Below are positions 41,132 to 53,278 of a stretch of 64,000 nt of DNA, piece after piece. Origin of the DNA: Neelides folsomi. Lineage: Eukaryota > Arthropoda > Collembola > Neelipleona > Neelidae. Made by a program: the position numbers and the translations under genes. Under the pieces are notes generated by a model that was not told the origin of the DNA, made no database searches, and was given only the letters and a program-made list of their open reading frames with translations. The stretch is from the NCBI GenBank assembly GCA_034687125.1, contig JAQGBZ010000121.1, positions 100,382-164,381 of the forward strand. Direction: 5' to 3'. How positions within the stretch are numbered: the stretch's first letter is position 1; every line of letters starts with the position of its first letter.

Positions 41132-41868
41132 TCAGTCCAGCTTTTGTCGCTTGGCATGGTTGGAAGAGGATTCGCCACTCTGGGAATCTTCGCTGATGAA
41201 AGACCCATCGCCAACAAAGTTCATAGGTCCTTGAGAATCACTTGCCATCGTGAAGCCTATGAAATTAATTTTATTTACTTTTGAGTTTAACAATTATATA
41301 AAACCAAATAGCTAAATATGAACCTTTATTACATATTGCATAATCAACAATTTTATAAAATATTTATTGACATTTCTTACTTGTATTTGAGTCCTCGTTC
41401 ATGACAATTGAAGGATTTTCTACAATGATTCTTTTATTTGCAGAATCCTTTTTCTTTTGCTATAAATGCAAAGAAATTCGTCAAGTGAAAATTTGGAATG
41501 ATCAATTGAAAAGTCGAAATAAAGGTAATGATGATTTTAAGATGTTATTTGGAGAGCTTTGAGATTATTTGAAATTCTGTCACGATTATGGTCCTATATA
41601 AATTAGAATTCATATTTAAGATATATATATATATATAATTACTTCCGGTGTGATGACAGGAACCCATTTAAAGATCCTCATCGTGGTGTCCCCAAGAGTA
41701 ACCCATTTTTTCTCCCTATAAAAATGCAAGAAATTAAAATGACGAGTTAAAATCCGAAATGAAGTCCACTTACCAATGCCTAACTTTGTCAACAACTTGC
41801 ATAACCCTCTTAATGTCATCTTTGGCCCGACTTCTTGTTTCCGCTCTCACCGATCGAGACATGGTCAT
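41132..41868 (-). CDS. BCL7: BCL7 family SWI/SNF subunit
   Basis: Four exons (5' to 3'): 41774-41868, 41643-41715, 41381-41459, 41132-41256; phases close to 123 residues. Human BCL7A/B/C are about 200-230. The N-terminal BCL7 domain is nearly intact: [15 protein letters not shown], then [20 protein letters not shown]. After it comes a short Lys-rich stretch, then an acidic/Ser tail ending AKRQKLD, like the C-tail of the vertebrate proteins. BCL7 proteins are subunits of BAF/SWI-SNF remodelers, bound through this N-terminal domain. The two close ATGs (41868, giving MTMSRS; 41862, giving MSRS) are both plausible starts. The central variable region of vertebrate BCL7 is largely missing, as is common in invertebrates. 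Confidence 0.95.
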
Positions 41869-42945
41869 CTTCTTCTAAACCTTAAAAACACTCACAAATA
41901 TAATCGCTCATCCAGAAATGCAATATAAAATAAGCCGTTTTACTAATTTAAAATTTAACGAATTTCATATTCCGATGCTTATGAAAATCAATAAAGAATT
42001 CAAGTTGGGAAAATACAACTCATGATCAATTTTAATTCCATGCAAGATATTTCTCAAGTTATTATATATTTTTAATATTATATTAACAAATCACGTTTAA
42101 AGTATATTTTAATAAATGTCTCAATTGATCCAAGTTGGATTTATTCAACCAGTACCGATTAGGAAACAAATCATGATTACTTATATACTATTATATAGTT
42201 ATTATATTGAGTAATAATAAGGTTTTTAAAATGGATAGAAAGTTAAAATCATGGATTTACAATTCACCTCAAATTCCTAAGTGTTCACTTTTGTCAAGTG
42301 CCACGGGATTGATAGCGGGAGAGTGCGTCCGACTTACAAATATAACCAAAGAGTGAAAGAGTGATAGAAATCGACAAATTATTAATCTTCCACAGAGAGA
42401 AGATCCGAAGAGGAGGAAAAACGAAAATTAACACAGATTTATCGGATTTGCTTTGGTGGGTCTTCCAAATGATTTAGATTTGGGAAGAATCGAAACAAGA
42501 TTTGTGGGGGAAATATCATTAATATTGATGTGGCTAGGGGGGATGTGTGTGTGTAAGCTAGAAGTAATTTATAAACAGTCTTCTCGCTTCCTCGCCATGT
42601 ATAAAAATATGCAACGTCGTGTGGAGAGCCGGGCCACCACGACGCCCGTTGTAGCTTCATAATTGAACTCCGACTCAAGTCGCCCCATGCTCTCCCCACA
42701 CACACACACTTTCATTCATTCCACAACAATTTAATATATAGAGTATGTAGACGTAGCCTTTTTTTTAAATATGTGTAGCTATGTATTAAATGTATATAAT
42801 ATATATATGTATATATATATATAATAATATTTAAATATATTTAAATGTATTTCACACAAGGATGGATGGTGGAGAGGATCGCGGACCTCCGACCCTCCCC
42901 ACCATCACCCCTTTGACCTCCTGTGGATGGGAGGAGGAGGTCAAA
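41869..42945. other. BCL7 leader/promoter and Bre1 3'UTR
   Basis: AT-rich DNA with a GT run (about 42544-42555), a CA run (about 42698-42709) that could pair with it, and AT-rich low complexity at 42790-42850. The hairpin right arm at 42935-42945 touches the Bre1 stop codon. No gene seen. Confidence 0.6.
42912..42945 (-). repeat. Perfect 11-bp hairpin directly after the Bre1 stop codon
   Basis: On the minus strand TTTGACCTCCT follows the TAA immediately and pairs with AGGAGGTCAAA (42912-42922) across a 12-base loop. The complementarity is exact over 11 bases. Confidence 0.85.
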
Positions 42946-45900
42946 TTAGGAGAGGTAGAGCCGATGGTAGTCGTTAGCTCCGAATGCAGCATTGCACTTG
43001 GGGCACTTCCGCTGCCGGGTTTCATACCGTGTCCTAAGGCAGTCGAAACAGAAGACGTGGAAGCACTTGATGAGCACCGCGTCCTTCCGCTTCACTTTAC
43101 ACGAGGGACACGTGAGCGTCTCTTTGTACTCACGGATCTCTTCCATGAGGACCTGATCCGTTGACCCGATGGCCTCAAACTTGTTCAAGCGATCCAATTT
43201 CTTACGTAGCGATCCAATTTCTTCCTGTAGTCGCTTCGTCTTGTACGCTTCAGCCTCAAGAGCCGCGGTCTTTTCGGCAACTGTTTGCTGGGCGTCCTTC
43301 ATCTGGGTATGGTACTTCTCAAGGTGGAGCTTCAAGTCGGCAGCTGACTGGGCCGACTCGATTGCTTTCCTCTTATGAAGTTCCATCGTTTGTTGGCGGA
43401 TGATCGCTTCCTTCTCCATCGTCGCAATGCTGTTGAGCAGAAGTCTTTCTTTCTCCTCGAGCTTACGAACTACTTGGTTCTGAGCCTCCACTTGCTTCGA
43501 TACAGTTTGAATCTGAAAATTGTATTGCCTCATTTAAAACTTGAGAAATGACAAAGAAATAATATGATTTTTACAGAAATGATATAACTAATTATTATTC
43601 AATATTTAATAGAAATAAGTCTATTAATAATAACAATTATATCCATTTGTAATACAATAATATAACATAATATGGAATATTAAGAAAATTAAAAGCTAAT
43701 ATAGGTAAGAGTATAAGATTTGCAAAATATAAAAAATGTTTACTATTTTAGTAAATTATTCAATTCTAGTTACTTTTATATATAATGAATTATTTGGTGA
43801 TTTAAGAAATTAACGTGATTTAATAAATAAATAAAATACACACCTGCTCTTGAAGGATTTCCCTTTCTTCTCGAGCGAGCTTCTGAACTTGGTTGGACTT
43901 AATGCGATCAGACATGAGCTTGAAATTTGCCTCGTCCTTCTCCCTGAGCTGTTGGATGAGACGGGAGTTCTGGTCCTGCATGTCTTCATAAGCCTGTCCC
44001 GTCACTTCCATTTCTGAAATGAGGGCTTCTTCCTCCTGTTTTTGATTTGCAACTTGGCGTTGGAGGTTGTGGACGGCGTCTTCCAGCGACTTGATCTTAC
44101 GAACCGCATCTTCGTCAGCCAACTTTTTCTTTTCTTCTTTTTTACTCTCCTCTAACCGTCGCAAGAGTTGTTTCATTTCTTCCAGCTCCAACCTGCACTT
44201 TTTCTCAGAAGCCATGAGTGCCACTTTGTCGCGCTGATCCTTACTCGCCCCTTTGTACATGTCGAGAAGGAGCTTCATTTCCTTGGAATCATTGAGGGCC
44301 TTTTTTAATTGATTCCGAAGATCTTTGAGCTCCCCATCACACTTGCACTTCCCCTTCTCTTTCTTAATGAGGACATCATTGAGCTTTTCGGTCTTGATCG
44401 GAGCTTCTTGCATACTTTCCTCTTCCCCATCCAATCTTCCATCCAACTTCTTCCCACACTGATTGTTCTCATCTTTGATGACCGGGAAAGATGCAAGTGG
44501 GGAATCTTCCTCTTCTTTCAATCCATCCAGTCCGGAATTATTGCTCAGGGAATCCCGATCACTCGCAGTAGCTTTCACTTCAAGATCATCCTTCTCCCTC
44601 TTCTCCTTAAACAAAATACTCGTTGAAGGATTGAATTGGATTTTCAATAAAATTGTTCTAATGATTAATTTTAAATATTTAAGCATTAAACAAGTTTCAC
44701 CTTATTCAAATCATTGAGAAGTTCTCTGTACTTCCTCCTATACCGCTGAGCATCGCCCTTCAGCTGCGCATTATGATTTTGAAGTGAAGTAATGAGATGT
44801 CTCATTTCCCTATTAATTGGCCCTGTTTGTTCATTGGCCGTCAAATTCTGCTCAAATTCAATGCGAAGCAATTCGTATTCTTTCCGCACTTGGCCCAACA
44901 TGTCTTCAAGTTGAAGCATCTCAGCCCGTAGCTTTTTCTGCACGACCAGCTCTTCGCTCTGAAAGGGAAATTGTGAGGATCGCGACAAACATGAAGGGGA
45001 AAGCAGAGAGGAAGAAAGCCGTCAGCCAAATAGAAAAGTCTCACAAACACAGGAAATAAAAAAAACGGAACAAAAACATAAAAAGAGAGAAAGTGTCGAG
45101 TGATGTCGGCCAATCAATCGACAAGCTAAATCTGTTAATTGGGATAGGAAAGAACAAGAGGTTTGGGGAAAACCACGAAAGCCATCAGGTAGGGAAAAAC
45201 ATAAAGGCATCGAGTAATTAATAATGGCACATGTAAATAATAATAATAAAAATAATAAATAAATAAATTCAAGGCAATGATGCAATAATGAGAGACCCTT
45301 AAGGGCTCCCAAAGCACACTCTGACAATAGAGAGGAAGCGAGCAAAGGCGGCGCAGGTCGCCCAGAAACCTTTCTTTACCCACAAAATAGACCTTTTTCT
45401 ATTAGCCAAATTCCATGGGTTTTACCATTTTAACTTGTCAAATAATTGGCCGCCCAGTGGGCCCACTCACTTTCTATATAAACAAAAGGGCTACTCACAG
45501 TCAGTTCCTCTATCAAGTATTCCTTCATTTTAGCTTTCAAATATTTCTCACTCACTTCCATGGCTTCCACCTGCTTCAAATGGCTCGTCCGGATGGAGAA
45601 CAAATTTTGTTTTGACTCTTCCAGCGACCCGCGCAATTGGATCGTGTCGTTGTAAATTACGGAAAACTTGGATTGCAGGCACTTGTACTCAGTAGTTTCA
45701 ACAATCACGGACTCGGGGAGTGTACGGATCTAATAAAATAAACCTCATCAATGTGATTAGCACCAATTTATGAATCCCGACCCCATTGACCATTTTATAA
45801 TTAATAAACTATGAACTACTCTGTATTCTTTATACTATTATACTACTACTACTGTTCTCAATGAGAACTTCTGAATTAAGCAAAGCAAGCCCTTAATCAG

Positions 45901-48045
45901 AAAGAGTAAAATTAAAATTCACCTCCATACGGAGCTTTTCTAATTCCTTCAATGTTTCTCTTTGGGTTTGATGAAGTTTTTCGAGTTCAATGAGTCTGTT
46001 GGCAGCAATTTCCTTTAATTCTTCATTTTCCTTTTGCATGTTGAGGAGCTCCATGTCGGAGATGTCAAGGGATTTCCGATCATTTGTAATGTCTTTCTTT
46101 TCCTCACCTCCAAACATGTGTTTAATTTTACGATGGTTGTCCACCAATTCGGCATGAATGGATGCAATTTGGTCATAAGAATTTGTCAATTTGGCCAATT
46201 CCCAATTTAACTCATCCACTTGATTCATCCGCTCGTCTGCTTCTGTCTCTTTTGCCAACATCTTTTCGTAGATTTCAGAAAACTACATGGGAAAAAAATT
46301 AATTTTCCTCCATCCAAAATTAATTTTTAAACTTTAAAATATATTTTCAAGCTAGCTGACCTTTAATTGAATTGTATGATTTTTTTCGTGTAGAGAGGTA
46401 TTCAATGCTGATAGTCGACGATTTTCCGCTTCAACTTCCAAATATGTTTCCTTGATAATATCATCCATGGGTGGAGGTTCTTCTATTTATAAAATTTTCC
46501 AATTTATGAATATAGTAATTAATCAATTCTTTATTATAGTGTGAAAATTATGTTAAACAGATTTATAATCGAAGAAAATTAAATAAATAAATATCGCATT
46601 TTCGATATTTGATCATTTTGTTAAAGTATTGAACAATTTTAGAAATTTATATTTTAATCATTTTTACCTCCCAATTCTCCCTTAATAGCTTTAGAAATTT
46701 TTTCATTGCGTTGTTGGAGCCGATCAAATGCTTGAATAATTTTTGCTACTGCTCTTGTTGAAACCTAAAGAATAAAATTAAATAATTGATGTAGTCAATT
46801 GACCCAACAGACTAATTTACAACTAATGTTATAAGTATTTCGCAATCAATCCTCACTTGAACTCTGTTGGCCAATTTTTCATCCAATTCATTTTTATCCC
46901 ATGATGCAAGTTGTGTTAAAAAGGAAGTTGTTTCTTCGCTTTCGTCTACACAAGATAATTCATTATGTTTAAATGTCCTAATTTTTAATTTGAAATAAAA
47001 TGAATAAAAATTTGACATTCTTAGCTTTAGTCACTTTCCAATAAAGTCAAAAGAAAATGAAGCATTAATTTAAAGCTCATTAGTACGTCAAAAGCTAGAA
47101 ATGCGCTCATTGCATTTTGTTGGCAATAAAATTAAATATTCCCAACGAAACCCAAAGCTCCATCAAGAATGGTTAAAATTCACGTTATTTACATAAACAA
47201 AATACTGCAAACAAACAAAAACATTATAAGAAAATAATAATAAAATATAATTGTCAAAACACTGTCGATCTTTACTTTCCGTCTCCATCTCGTCCGACGT
47301 CTCCGCATCGTATCGTTGTAGTAGAACCCGAATGTCTTCGTTTAATTGATTCCAATATCTGTTGATGACGTTGAGGACGGCATCGTCTTGTGTTTGACGC
47401 TTTTCAAGTGACTCTATCCGATTCCTCAAATCTACCTCAAGACGCTGGCGTTGTTCGAGCCTCTGGTAATGCAAACAAAAAACCATGATTAGAATCAACC
47501 ATTGAGGTATTAATTTTTCGGTGGTTGGCCCAAATCCGCTATTTACAACTTACAAGTTTCATCTTTTTATGTTGGAATTGTAGGACTTTGATGTCCATTT
47601 CTTCATTGTTCGACACAGGGCCGATCCTCGGGGACTCGATGACGATCTTCTTTTTCGGTGCAGGGGGGCCCCCTTCCCCTGACCCCGGCTCATCCGGGGG
47701 GCGCTTGAGGGCCGACATTGAGCTTAGGGCCTCATGCTTCTTCACGGGGGCCGTTGGGACTGCCCCCGGACCTGCGGAGGACCGGCGGGTGGCCTTCTCA
47801 GTCCGGAACCTTCGTCCCTTGTCCGGTTTGTCGCATCGGATGTCGAGGACCGGAACGCCTTCGATCGCTCCTTCGCTTAAAGAGGGATTGAGGGATGCTC
47901 CTGGGCCAGCTCCACAACACCGTCGCGCAAGAGGTGGCAGAGATGGCGTAGAACACGTGGCTCTCTGAGCCACTTCCGCCTCGGGGCCCCAACGACTCTT
48001 CTTCGCCTTCCTCACGAGCTTGGACATTGCCAAGGGTTGGGTCAA
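42946..48045 (-). CDS. Bre1: Bre1/RNF20-RNF40 histone H2B E3 ubiquitin ligase
   Basis: Ten exons (5' to 3'): 47554-48045, 47276-47462, 46857-46945, 46668-46764, 46361-46482, 45923-46282, 45556-45729, 44701-44958, 43844-44605, 42946-43512. Phases close to 1035 residues, or 926 if translation starts at 47718 (MSALKRPP). The enzyme monoubiquitinates histone H2B during transcription, a step that promotes H3K4 and H3K79 methylation. Nearly the whole protein is coiled coil. Diagnostic blocks are [79 protein letters not shown]. The C-terminal RING runs [35 protein letters not shown]. The extra 109 residues before MSALK are basic and low-complexity and may be leader instead. One exon has two donors (45556 or 45499). 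Confidence 0.96.
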
Positions 48046-49810
48046 TGGGGGGGAAAATTATGTGGAGGTTCAGAAAAATCTGACAAATTCCTGATGACAC
48101 TTTAATATTATTATAAATCAAAAAAGTTTCCATGGTTCCAAATTATGAAGTGGTTTGCGTGGAATGAATCAACGGTCTGATGGCTTGTTTACTTGTTTTT
48201 TTATTGATGATCATATGATCAATGAACAACTTCATGTAGAGGCACTTTGGTAAAAGTCCAACAAGATAACTAATTAACTAGTTAACATGAGAATTGAAAC
48301 GAGAATCGAAGAGAATAATAATATTATCAAACAGTTACAATATTTATTAAATAAAGAACTGACAAGTGGCAAATTTTTCATTTCACCATTTCAAAACAAT
48401 AACAACTCCTTGCAGGTCCTTGACCCCAGCTCTATTTAACTCACTCCCTCCCTTAATCTTTTTTATTACTTAAGTATTTAGGTAAAAGACAAGAATTATG
48501 TAAACATTTCACATTTTAAAATTCTATTTCTAATAGAACGTTGAGTAACAACAATCACAACACCAATGATATTTAATATTTAAGGATATAACTCGTTACT
48601 TCATGGTGAACGATCATATAATTTACATAAGTTGATTAGCTGATTATTATTAAACAAATTTTGGTTACTAAGTATAGTAATAATTGAAATTGATTGAAAT
48701 TTGATTAAATATTTTTTACCTAATTTTAGTATTAAGAAGTAAAAATGTTATTCTTAGAAATTTAATTATATGAAATAGAGGTACTTTAGTCAAATTATTG
48801 TTTAACCTTTTCTTAACAATTACAAATGACAATTAATACATAAAGTCATTTGACTAATCGTAAAATAATAATTAATAAATTTGATTAAAATTTAAAATAA
48901 ATGAAGGGTTGCAGGTGAAATGAAACCGAACCATTTCAAGTCTAAACTGTGGCACTTCATTTATATCTCAAAGTCAGTCAGTTTAATTTATAATAAAAAT
49001 ATTAAAATCGGATTATTTGTGGAGTACAAATAGTCTAATTATATAATAACATGACACGTCGTACCTTTTAATTATTAGAATGAAAATTAATTGAATACTG
49101 AAAGTAAAAATAATCAAATATAAATACTCTATCATAGGATATTAAATTACTAAAAATGTGAAACTCATTTTGACTATTTGACTCAAGAAAGAATAAGAGG
49201 ACATTGTTTAAACATGTTGTATATAAACATAAGTATAAACTCTTTTGTCTAAATTAATATTTGATCGGTGATTCATGATAGGTAACGCTCAATTTAATTA
49301 AATAACTAAACTGATAACTGATGTTATTATTGAAAACACGGAAAAATAAAGACAGCATGAAAATACAGATACTTGGAAAAGGATTACGATATAATTCACA
49401 ATCAGTTGAGTGGAATATTTAAAAAATTAAATAAAGATTAGAGTACTTAACTTATAGACATAGTCTATATGTAATACATATATTTACTTATATTTATTAT
49501 ACTTAATTATAATTGTGTATATGTATATCAATTTGATTGAGTATCTCGTTCACATTAATCCAATATTGTATGGAATATTTAGCCAACCACTGAACATTTC
49601 TTGAAATTAATCTTTAATCAAATATATAATATAATTATAATTTAAACCGAGGATCGTTGGCGATGTATTTTAAAATAATATAAATACCATATATGTAGCT
49701 TTTGGCTGTAAAATCACAAAATATTTTCAAAAAGAACAGAGCTTAGAATGAATGTAAAAAAATTGAAAGTGAAAAAGTGAAGGTTTATCAATTTATCATT
49801 CATCTCATTT
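48046..49810. other. Bre1 leader/promoter and AT-rich intergenic DNA
   Basis: A GC-richer patch directly upstream of the Bre1 start, then about 1.6 kb of AT-rich sequence dense in stops. No gene, RNA gene or repeat family recognised. Confidence 0.6.
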
Positions 49811-52800
49811 TTAAAAGTGAGTCGTGTGGCTTCGGCCGTTAAAATGACCATTTTGGCTGTTGGGCGAAGTTGGACTAGGCGGTTCGGTCCAAGCGGCCAA
49901 AGATTTTTCCATGTTGGCCAATTCGGGATTATTTCCCTTCTTATCATCCTCAACTGATTTTAGGCACTAAAAATCAAAAAGTACAAAGGTTTAAGTTACT
50001 TTAATTAATTCAACATATATTTAATTAAATGTGTTAAGTCACTCAGTACTAAAATTGAAGCTAAAAGCTAATGCAATTAATTTAGTTTATATCTAATATT
50101 AATACAATCTGTTGAATTCCTATTAATTATTTATTATTGAACTTGTCTTTTAAGTTAAAAGTTTTAACTCACCTGAAGAATGTTTAAAGCAACGGAAGAC
50201 ACTCGTTTGTCGCGATGGCTCACAATGGTCTTAATAGCTGAGAAAAGACAGGTAAGGGCCTGATTGAGATCGTCCACGGCCTTGGAAAGGGATAGGGAAA
50301 TTGGAATTTCAATCTCGTTAATTCCCTCATTCCTCTCGGCAGCCTCACGGTCCAAAATCGCTTGATTGAGATCCTGAAGTGAGCCGCTTTTCTTATTTGG
50401 ACTCTTCTCGGGGAAAACAAGAGGTTGCGGAGCGGGGATCGAACTGACCATAGATTCTTCCATCGACACGGGAAACAAATCAGTCATTGAAGAAAACAAT
50501 GGAAAAAGAAGCCAACCCAAATCATCACCTTCCTGAAATTGCATAAAATATAAAATTGTATAATACAAACCATAAAAATAATTATGGTGATTTATATTGT
50601 TTCTCGGATAGGAAATATAAATAATATAATTCTTTAAATTTTATCCTATGAATGTCATACTCTAATAGACTCTAATATATTGTACTATTTTATAATAATA
50701 AAACCCTAAGTGCGAATCTATTAGTGTTCCGCAATTCCAATTAGAATTATTATTATTTAAGATTCAAATGATGCAAGTGGCTAACGTTTGACTCAATTAT
50801 TCAATTACCATTAGACCATTGCAATGATTCTCAATTGCACATAATTTATTAAACACGAGCTTAATTATTATTTATACTTGAACCAACAATAAGAAAAAAA
50901 CCTTGAGAGAATTAAAATTCCAAGGATAAAAAGAGACTACCAATATTAGAGTGAGATTAAAGCAATTTCTCATTAAAAAGAAATAGGAAAATATTACCAT
51001 TAATTATTTGAGATGAAAGAAAAGATCATAAAATTTGGCCTAACATTTATGTGAAAAGGAAATAAACCACTGGAATAAAGTTACCAATATACTTAACTTT
51101 TATGTAAGCACAAAACATCTTTTAATACAAAATGTAATGTACCATAGATTCATGGTATATATTTAAAAATTATAATATAAGTATATGAAATATTTAAATA
51201 TTTTAGAGGTAATTTAATGTTTGGTTGTCACCTGAGGTTCCTTTTGAGCTTTTGAAATTGAGTCAGTTAGTGAAAGTATTTGTTGTGTAATGAGTCTGAT
51301 GTTTGAGGCGGAATTAGAAATCTGAGCGGTTTGGGCATCGATGGCGTTTCTGGACTGAGCCTGAAGACGATTGAAAAGAGCTTGGGACTTTAAAGATTCT
51401 TGTTTGTGTTGTTCGCTTAGACGAACCAAACTCGAACATCGGCCCTGACTGGATTTCTCAATTTCTTTAAGCTCCTCGCTCATTTTCTTACCCTGAAATT
51501 GAATCATATTATTTACATCAATATATTAACAAATTTTAATTATTTCAATATATATACTTATTAATTTATTATCATATTTTCATTTCAAAATTATCCATCT
51601 TAATTTTGGAAAAAAATTAATTTTATATAAGCCTTATGAGTACATGGTAGTAAAAATTTCTTATGGTTTCTTTAAGAATTATCTTTTTCTTTCGGCTGAT
51701 ATATAAAATAGGTATGATTATTAAACTTGTATAATTAATTAAATATTTATTTTGTTTGTTAGGTAATTGTCTGTATTTGCTTTCGTTCAATAAAAGGCTA
51801 CTTAATAATTTCGAAGATTTATGTTTGAGCACGCAAAACCGTAACAAAATGTCTTTTTTGAAACGGGTGAAATGCTCAGTTTATTTTGGTAGTTATAAAA
51901 CCCTTTCTACAATTTGAAGCGAAGTTAATCCAGATGTGATGAACACAACTCATCCGAATATCTCCACATATAGAATGGGGAACGTTTTTAACTACCGAAT
52001 TATAATATAATAATAAAAAACATCCTACCTGAATGAAAAGTATTCAGGGCATGAAAAGGATAGGTGAAATAATGTCAATGGTGCCGTAATATTGGAAAAA
52101 AGAATAAAAAAACTCACATCGTTTTCAGCTTCAGCGAGCGCATCAGCAAGTGTGGACTTTTCTGCCGACAAAAAATCGATGGTTTCAGCTGCATCGGCCT
52201 GAGTTTCAGTCAGTAGCTTCTTGTATCGCTTGGTTTTCTCTTCCGACTTTTCCAGTTCTTTTTGGAACCTAAGGGCGGATTGGCGATATTGTTGGGCCAA
52301 CCTTTCCCACTTCTTCGACTCGTCCGCCTCAGGCGGGATGTCGGGGTTAGATGGTTCAGGTGACAATCTCTCGTCTTCTGTCTGAATGGCACGTTCCTGT
52401 CTCAACCGCTTCCCATTGCTGCTCGCCGTCTGACCCACTGAAGAAGCCAATTTGACAAACACCCGTCCGCGTTCTTTCTTCCCTCCAGGGGAAGCATGAA
52501 GGGAATCCCCACTGCCCGAATGGGTGCTTCCCCCGCTCTGGCTCCCCTTCTTCTCCTGCATTTTGGCCAAGCGGAGAGCCGAGGTCCGGGTCCCGCAAGG
52601 CTCCCAGGCTGGTTTCTTCACAGACCCTTGTCTTCGAAGCGGGGCCCGGTCCTCGAGGTAGCTCATGCTCTTGCTCATCACTTCCTGCTCGGGGTCTTTT
52701 TTCCTCACCCGGCTACACTTCTCCTCTCCCCGGGGCGGGGTGAGGCTCTCGAGGGACTTTTCAGGTCCTTTGAGTATCGACTTGATTGGCTTTTTCTCAT

Positions 52801-53278
52801 CACTAGCACTTTTCACTTGAAGGGTCCGACGAGGAGTGCGGGAAGGAACGGCCGGCGTGGTCGACCCCGACTTACTCCGCCGAGTGCAACGCGGGCATTC
52901 TGGGCGGGCGGCCAGGACAACCCTCCGCGGGGTTTTATTTTCCTTTTCGTCCGAGCTCTTGTCCGAAGGGATTGGCGGGGACGAGCGACAACAACCACCG
53001 GGGCGATCCGGTTCACTGCACCAACTGACCAAAGACAGTCGCATTTCCTCACTTTGCCCTGAGACCGGCCCTGAGCCCTCGAGACTCCGATTGGCCAGGG
53101 CGGCGAGAACCTCGGGCTTCTCGTCCATTCGGACTGCAAGTGGGACGGAAATTCTCGAATCCCCGTCTAGGCGGAAGTTTGGGAGCGGAGGGTCTGAGGA
53201 CGACTCCTTCGGCTGTCGCTCGTGGACTGATGGTGCTTCGACGACTCGCACCTCACCTGCCTCTGCCCCAACCTCCAT
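49811..53278 (-). CDS. Unrecognised coiled-coil protein, basic Ser/Pro-rich N-terminus
   Basis: Four exons (5' to 3'): 52118-53278, 51232-51492, 50173-50532, 49811-49966, all phase 0, giving 645 residues. I do not recognise an orthologue. Residues 1-300 are Ser/Pro/Lys/Arg-rich and likely disordered, with a CPRC pair, TPRR motifs and KPIKSILKGP. Residues about 320-475 form a long predicted coiled coil (KWERLAQQYRQSALRFQKEL, then KKLLTETQADAAETIDFL, continuing into KKMSEELKEIEKSSQGR). The third exon has a SSIP sequence that fits an S-x-I-P EB-binding motif, and a helical end. The tail is Pro/Ser/Asn-rich and ends RSHTTHF. A cytoskeletal or centrosomal role is only a guess from composition. Coding reality is well supported by closing phases, good splice sites and a GC-rich first exon. 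Confidence 0.8.

Noticed and set aside
42544-42709. GT run and CA run that could pair as an inverted repeat
   Set aside because: Both are simple dinucleotide repeats about 150 bases apart; pairing is expected from composition alone.
47525-47968. Plus-strand frame of 147 residues opposite Bre1 exon 1
   Set aside because: Overlaps the GC-rich first exon of Bre1 on the other strand; no independent support.
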